A stretch of 64,000 nt of DNA, taken from Camellia lanceoleosa. Its lineage: Eukaryota; Streptophyta; Magnoliopsida; Ericales; Theaceae. The DNA is taken from the NCBI GenBank assembly GCA_025200525.1, contig CM045761.1, positions 41,176,190 to 41,240,189 of the forward strand, given 5' to 3'. Below are positions 58,660 through 64,000 of this stretch, in pieces. Every line of letters begins with the position of its first letter. Position 1 is the first letter of the stretch. Made by a program: the position numbers and the translations under genes. The notes under the pieces are model-generated. The model saw only the letters and a program-made list of their open reading frames with translations. It searched no databases and was not told the origin of the DNA.

Positions 58660-58975
58660 GAATATTGATTCAAACAATAATTCATTCAATGGGAGTGAGG
58701 AAGTTGAAGAAGAGGATAACAATCTTTCAGGTAATGAGAGTGTTGAATTTGAAAAACCGAAGAAGGGGACGTGTTTCAATAATCTTTGAGGTCCAATTCC
58801 TTCACAAGACCTACTGTAATTGTGTGTGAGGAACAATGTGCTATCAGGGAGAGTTTAAGAAAAGGTCTCATCATGCCTGGGACTGAAAAATATCGGCACC
58901 AATTTGTTCACTGGATTGGCTCCTGTGGATGTTCTTGGATTGAAAAATCTGACATATTTCCTGTAATGTGTTTGT
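58660..58975 (+). pseudogene. LRR receptor-like kinase fragment joined to unrelated coding-like sequence
   Basis: From about 58775 the frame reads like leucine-rich repeats: NNL, then GPIPS, VRNNVLSGRV, TNLFTGLAP and LGLKNLTYF. This order resembles the LRR region of Arabidopsis At1g12460-type receptor-like kinases (compare VRNN-LSG and LF-GLAP). In-frame stops (for example the TGA near 58788 and the TAA near 58815), no kinase and no flanking repeats show it is dead. The preceding stretch, 58660-58774, starts with ATG, is Asn/Glu-rich and ends KPKKGTCFNNL, recalling the start of a FAR1-type domain. That part is tentative. The join lies within FNNL. Confidence 0.6.
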
Positions 58976-59359
58976 GGGGGAGATTCCAAATATCTTTTGC
59001 AATTTTCATATGCTTGCTGGTATAGTAATGTACAATCCCAAATTAATAAATAAGTGATCAAAAGTTATTGATAACATTCAATCAATTCCCAATCCACATT
59101 CTTACTAGTGTAAAAACTCACTCATTTGCATCATTAAGTACAAAAAGATACAAACTAGAAAACAAGTTTTTGATTACATTCATTTCATTCACCAAAACGT
59201 TTGAAAGGCAGTCATTTACATGATAAACTGCAAAAAGACATTAAAAATAATGACATAAATCATTTCCTTCAAGTTCTTCTCCATCCTTTGCAGCCTTCTA
59301 CCATGCTCATGAATTTCATTGTCCATCTCACAAAGCCTTCTCCGTAAATCGTTTAATTC

Positions 59360-59692
59360 TTATGTTCTTATAGCTTTCCGAGGTCCAACATTGGAACGGA
59401 TTGTGGAGCTAGTGTCGTCATCATTCTCATCTGCGAATTTGAAGTAATTACAGTGTTTCTTATGACTCTACAATGCACAAGAATTAGTTAATCAAATCAC
59501 AGAAATAAGTTTGTACATAGTAAAAGATCTAATTGTATAATAGATACTTACATATTTCGATGGGCAAACAAAGAACAAACGTTCTTGGTTGCCATTCTCA
59601 TTCGTGCGTACAATATACATCGCCGCAGTTCTCCCACAATCACACAATCTTGGTTTTACTCTTATGTTGCTATTGTTGGTAGAAGAAGCCAT
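59360..59692 (-). CDS. GRF-type zinc-finger protein, two exons, short form
   Basis: Exons are complement of 59552-59692 and 59360-59467 (donor GTAAGT, acceptor TTGTAG), giving 82 residues. The protein shows a complete GRF zinc finger: CDCG (residues 17-20), an ERLFFVCP block (residues 37-44) and HCNYFKF (residues 52-58). GRF fingers bind nucleic acid. Plant relatives are short proteins with a coiled coil and C-terminal hydrophobic tail. Here TAA at 59360-59362 ends the frame early, but the same frame continues for 48 codons with a heptad-like LNDLRRRLCEMDNEI and a hydrophobic VIIFNVFLQF ending at 59216. This copy is therefore probably truncated by one nonsense change, or is a real short form. 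Such genes are often tied to transposons. Confidence 0.65.
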
Positions 59693-59814
59693 AGTTCTGT
59701 AATCTGCATATATAATACCAAACGCATTTAAAAGCCATAGTTTCATCTAAATTGTTATGCTTTCTAAATTGTTACGCTATGAAGCAGTTTGTAATTGTTA
59801 ATAGATTTACAGAT

Positions 59815-60420
59815 TTGTATAACAGATTTAGATTTATAACATATTTATAACAGATTTCAACACATATTTATCTGTTATTATAACAGATTTACAGATTTCA
59901 ACATACAGATTCATAGATTTGAAAACAGATTTATAGTTTTACAGGTTTCAAGCAAAACTGAAAACAGATGTATGAACTCAAAACCCAAAAATCCAAAATT
60001 CAACTTAGATTTCAAATCCACAACACAGATTTGTATAACATATTTATGACATATTTCAGCACATATTTATCTGTTATTATAATAGATTTACAGATTTTAA
60101 TATAAATATTTACAGATTTGAACACAGATTTATAATTTTACAGATTTCAAGCAAAACTGAAAACAGATGTATGAACTCAAAACCCAAAAATCCAAATTTC
60201 AACACACATTTATATTAGATTTTTAACAGATTTACATATTTGTATAACAGATTTATAACATATTTACAACAGATTTCAACACATATTTAGAAGTTATTAT
60301 AACAGATTTACAGATTTGAAGCACAACAGATTTCAATATAGATTTCAAATCCACAACAGATTACAGATTTGAAGCAAACCACAACATATTACAAATTTGA
60401 AGCAAAACCAAACACGTGTA
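59815..60420. repeat. Degenerate repeats of ACAGATTTATAACA type
   Basis: ACAGATTTAC, AACAGATTTATAAC and ACATATTTATCTGTTATTA recur many times. A block of about 200 bp including GCAAAACTGAAAACAGATG is seen twice (near 59950 and 60150). If the GRF gene has an upstream exon, this lies in its first intron. Confidence 0.75.
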
Positions 60421-60639
60421 TTTTAAAGAACAGATTTCCACATTCTAGATGCACAAACAAGCAATCTTCGGATTTCTATAGAGGATAACTATTCACCATC
60501 AAACACATCACAAATTCAAGGCCAATCCCAAAACCCAACGCAAATGGGAAACAAAATCCAAACCCAAACAGTCATAATCGACTAATTTCTACAAAAATTG
60601 AAGCCAAAACACAAACCCTAGATTTGCGATTTTAGGTTT

Positions 60640-60900
60640 ACCTCAGTTGCCATTTCTTTTCGTAGGTTTTTCTATGTCGTTTGCTAATGTTCGCCGTTGT
60701 TCGCTCTCGTCTATCATCGTTCGTCCTCCTTCGTCGTCGATCACAGAGCGATCAGAGGTCGGAAGGATGAGACAGATCTGGGATGAGAGATTTGGGATGA
60801 CAAAGATTTGTTGAGTAGAGGTGAGAGTGAGCTGGGATGAGAGAGATTTGCTCAGAGTGATCTGGGATGAAAGCTTTTTGGCCTCGAATAGAGGTAAAGA
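60640..60900 (-). promoter_or_regulatory. Possible 5' leader/promoter of the GRF gene
   Basis: On the - strand an ATGGCAACTGAG followed by a good donor GTAAAC lies at 60653-60640, but this mini-exon is not in phase with the GRF exon, so it may be untranslated. Upstream (60765-60870) a GATCTGGGATGAGAGA-like word is repeated about four times. Confidence 0.3.
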
Positions 60901-61355
60901 GAAAGAGGTAGAGAGGAGAGAGAAAATAATGACATCTGTAAATTCGGGCTACTTGTGCCATAAGGTTTCGAGCTACGAAGCATTTTGCTAAAAAAATACT
61001 CGAAACTATGATTATAGATTTGAAAAATAAGACACTTACCACTTGAATAGCACATGCTATGGGTTAATTTATCTTTGTTATTATTCTTATTATATATATA
61101 TTGAATTACATATGCATTCCTTATGCAGACAACTAATAATATGTAAATACTTGAGTTGGTGTTGGCATTTTTGTATCATACCATCTTTATTCCCAAAATA
61201 AGTGTAAATAATTATATAATTTCGACATATATAATATTTTAAATTTATGAGCAAATATTTAACCTAATGGAGTTCTACTGGCATGTATATTAGATATTTT
61301 TAAATTATAGAATTTTATAAATTTTGTTTAAGATTCTTTATATTACATGATGTAA

Positions 61356-62096
61356 GGGTGGAAATTTGCGATATGATACGATAACACGACTCAAATCGTA
61401 CGCGAAATTAGTGGGTTAGAATTGACCATTTATTGACACAAACATGTATATGATACGACCCAATAGCATGAATATTAAACAGATCGGGTTAATGTCAAAT
61501 CTATATTACGAAATTGACACGGATAACCTGTATAATGAAAAATTAGTTATACATTTAATATTATTTCCACGTAAGGATATTATTTCCACTTAAGGGTATC
61601 ATGACATTTTTTAATATTTTACGTAATTACATTTAATTATTAAATTTTATGTAAAATATGATTTTAAGTTTAATATAAGTTTTTGCTTTTAATTGAAGTT
61701 AATGTATTTTTTATTTATTATTTGAATTAATCTAGTAAAAAATGTAATAATAAAATATAAATTTTATAAAGTAAGAAAATAAAATAAAATAGAAATCAAA
61801 TATCTTTATAAATATTTTCATTTAATAGAGATTAGTTTAGTTAAAATTAATTTGTGAATAAATTTTATTTTATTTTTTCATACATTTGATAGTTAATAGT
61901 GAAATTTGTTGACTGATACATTAAAACAACACAAATAAGACACGGACTGGAAACGACATGACACAACATGATAGCATGAAATAATAAACGAGTTGGATTA
62001 GTGTTGAAATAATTCTGACACGAATCCGAGATGACACGACACGAATTTGACACGACACGAATTTGACCCAACACAACATGATGCCCACTTCTAACG
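61356..62096. mobile_element. Inverted-repeat element with GACACGACACGA end arrays
   Basis: Left GGGTGGAAATTTGCGATATG and right (inverted) AGTGGGCATCATGTTGTG are similar in outline. Inside both ends, ACACGAC and TGACACG words are repeated (ATACGATAACACGACTC on the left; GACACGACACGAATTTGACA on the right). The middle is AT-rich and noncoding. No sure target duplication. Confidence 0.45.
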
Positions 62097-62234
62097 TGGT
62101 ATTTCTCTATCTAATTTTGAACAAAATTTAATTTTAAGAATAAACTGAGAAAGAAACATGATGGGTCAAAGTGAGGAAAATAAAATTTAAGAGGCAAAGT
62201 AAAAAAATAACCATACATAAAAGGGAAAAATGTA

Positions 62235-62571
62235 GGGTGCGTTTGATTTAGTTTTAAAATTATGATTTAAGTGTGGAGTTGTGTTTTGAGTTTTGAGTTT
62301 TTGAATCATAATTTGAGAAGAGAAAATTTGTTTGTTTATGACTTGAAAATAGTTTTGGAATCATTTGTAATTTTTTTTTTATTTTTTTTTGATTGATTAA
62401 TGTATAAAATGTAAGAGAATGTAAGACGAGAGAAGAGAGATGAGAGAGAAAAAATAATTGATTGATTGAATAATAATAATAAAATAAAAAGTGAAGAGAA
62501 AAATTTTAAATTATATTTGATTAATATATTTCATCTAAATTATGATTTAAAAAGTAAATCAAACGGTACCC
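62235..62571. mobile_element. Tourist-like MITE, 337 bp
   Basis: The ends GGGTGCGTTTGATTTAGTTT and (inverted) GGGTACCGTTTGATTTACTT match closely, and the similarity runs inward through AAATCATAATTTA. The flanks are GTA and TAA, so only TA is shared. A TWA duplication with one change would fit PIF/Harbinger. Confidence 0.65.
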
Positions 62572-62592
62572 TAATTTATATCTTTTTAATTT

Positions 62593-62801
62593 CCAATGTG
62601 GAGGATGAAGAGGGCACAGGGCCACCAATCTCAGAGACTCCAACTTCCTTCTTCTTCTTCTTCACTGTGCAAAACAGACTTTTAGCTCTCTCCTCTCTCA
62701 AAACCTCCATTTTTTTATTTGAAAATTGCTTTATCTGATCATCAGAGAGCGAAAAACCACAAATTCTTCAACGGATTTAAGTTCAACATTGTTGTCAGGT
62801 G
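62593..62801 (+). other. Possible untranslated first exon of a gene leaving the window
   Basis: C/T-rich DNA with CTTCTTCTTCTTCTTC and TCTCTCCTCTCTC, then a donor-like GTTGTCAG/GTGATG at 62793-62803, looks like a plant 5' UTR exon. Downstream, a GAAGAAGAAGAAGAAATG at 63509-63527 could precede a start codon (short frame to a donor-like GTATCG at 63561). The frame does not extend in the window, so product and reality are unknown. Confidence 0.3.
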
Positions 62802-64000
62802 ATGCCCCAAATCCTAATCTTTCGATATACATGCAAATCCCTTAAATTCTCAGTCCTCTTTGTTATTTTTTTCCCCCCACATTCCCATTAGATTTAGCTA
62901 TTGTCTTTCTTATTTATTCATTTATTCGTCTTCTCTAATTTATGTGTTTATTTTTTTTAATTTTTTTTTAACTGCATGCCATTTTGCTTGGTTTTCATTT
63001 TTGTTTTCCCTTGAATTCTGGATGCATTTTTACCAATAAGAGATTTTATGTATTAAAAAAGCAAAAATGGAAGATACACATAACCAAGAAAAAAAAGAAA
63101 AGAAAAAGAAGATAAATCACAAAATAATTATAACGGAAGATCCTAATCTGGTGGGCTTGAAAGATGCAAGCTTGTCATGAACAATTGCATTTTTTGGATA
63201 TTTAGGAAGTGGGTATCTGGACAGTTAGTTGTAGATGAAATTGTGGCGAAGAACTCTTTGAAGTTTGATTTTTGACAGAATTTTTGGTTACAGCATTGAT
63301 ACGGTCAACCATATTCATGGATGAATTAACCAAACACGTTATGAATTAACCCAAACTTTAGATACATCTTTTACTCATTTCCTCCCCCCCAATCCACTAT
63401 TGACTCATCAATCTGACTCGTTTAACTCAGTAAAAGTTGGGAGTTCACTTTGAGTAAAATAGGTTCTGGATTTCTGGTTATTGAATCAATCAATCAATCA
63501 AGGAACGAGGAAGAAGAAGAAGAAGAAATGCTTGGATTGGAGTTTTGTTTGACCCATCCTAGGTATCGCTTTCTATATCTACACACACAGACACACATAT
63601 ATATATTTGCTTTGTGCTAAATTTTTGTGTGTTTTAATCTTAATGTTGTCTCAGATTCTCTGTTTCAATCACTGTCTGTGTTTGAGCTAGATAAATTTTT
63701 TAGGGTTTTTATTAAAATTTGTTGATTGAATGAGAATTAGCTGTTAAGGATAAATTATAGCTTCTTTGTGAAGCTATGGATTTGGGAATGATGAAGTAGA
63801 AAATTGCACTGGTGGGTTAATGTTGTTTATTACTAATGTAGCTAGTTATCTACTTTTAAGAACTTTTTTGTCTTTGATATAACAGAGCAAATTTATGAAC
63901 ATAGTAGCGAAGCCAATGGAAACTCTTGGTGGACAAATTTGAAGAAAAGGAAATGCAAACCCTTCATTAATTTTTCCTGTTTAATTTGATTCTAAATTTG
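62802..64000. other. Right edge, no gene recognised
   Basis: AT-rich DNA with (CA)n/(TA)n near 63583-63608 and ATCAATCAATCA at 63486-63499. If the first-exon call to the left is right, this is its intron. Confidence 0.4.

Overview
The window is nuclear DNA of a flowering plant, almost certainly a eudicot. It is AT-rich, full of LTR retrotransposons, solo LTRs, MITEs and SINEs, and has GT-AG introns up to about 2.8 kb. The species cannot be told from sequence alone. Only one clearly intact host gene is present: a divergent LETM1-like gene on the + strand with 18 coding exons between 32671 and 53229. All 18 exons join in one open frame of 917 codons.

Left third (1-28226). Two Ty3/gypsy retrotransposons of the same broad type lie in the same orientation. 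Element A (1 to about 6665) enters already truncated by the window edge. It shows RNase H, integrase, a minisatellite, an antisense spliced gene and a 3' LTR. Element B (12507-28221) is structurally complete: two LTRs of about 734 bp, an exact 5-bp target duplication AGTAG, a primer binding site, gag, protease, RT, two RNase H domains, integrase, a minisatellite and the same kind of antisense spliced gene. Dual RNase H plus an antisense extra ORF point to the Tat lineage. Both coding regions are dead through stops and frameshifts. Nearly all the nonsense codons I can explain are C:G to T:A changes. Element B was itself hit twice by other elements that now remain as solo LTRs (17373-19841, target duplication GGCAA; 20152-21578, target duplication GACTC). 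A further solo LTR of the first kind sits inverted at 7168-9608. Element A lies to its left, and an old TIR element, a MITE and element B lie to its right.

Middle (28227-53230). A PIF/Harbinger-like element (28723-30246, TSD TTA) has an interior replaced by about 1.2 kb of TGG-rich minisatellite. It is followed by AT-rich DNA with MITE-like copies, a 240-bp direct repeat pair and a Helitron-like terminus. Then comes the LETM1-like gene. Its introns hold a MULE-like element with a 9-bp target duplication, a tandem TRIM retrotransposon array, a hAT-like element, a recent 124-bp tandem duplication and two tRNA-derived SINEs in opposite orientation.

Right third (53230-64000). A MITE with an ACC-repeat core lies just after the LETM1-like stop codon. 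Farther right are more MITEs (one nested inside another), a broken LRR receptor kinase fragment fused to unrelated coding-like sequence, a small two-exon GRF zinc-finger gene on the - strand with an early stop before its coiled-coil tail, and what may be the untranslated first exon of a gene leaving the right edge.

The most notable pattern is the retrotransposon family with a conserved, intron-containing antisense gene next to a family-specific minisatellite. Second is the recurrence of GGT/ACC tracts in the centre of at least two unrelated MITE families. No prokaryotic system, CRISPR array, rRNA or genuine tRNA gene was seen.
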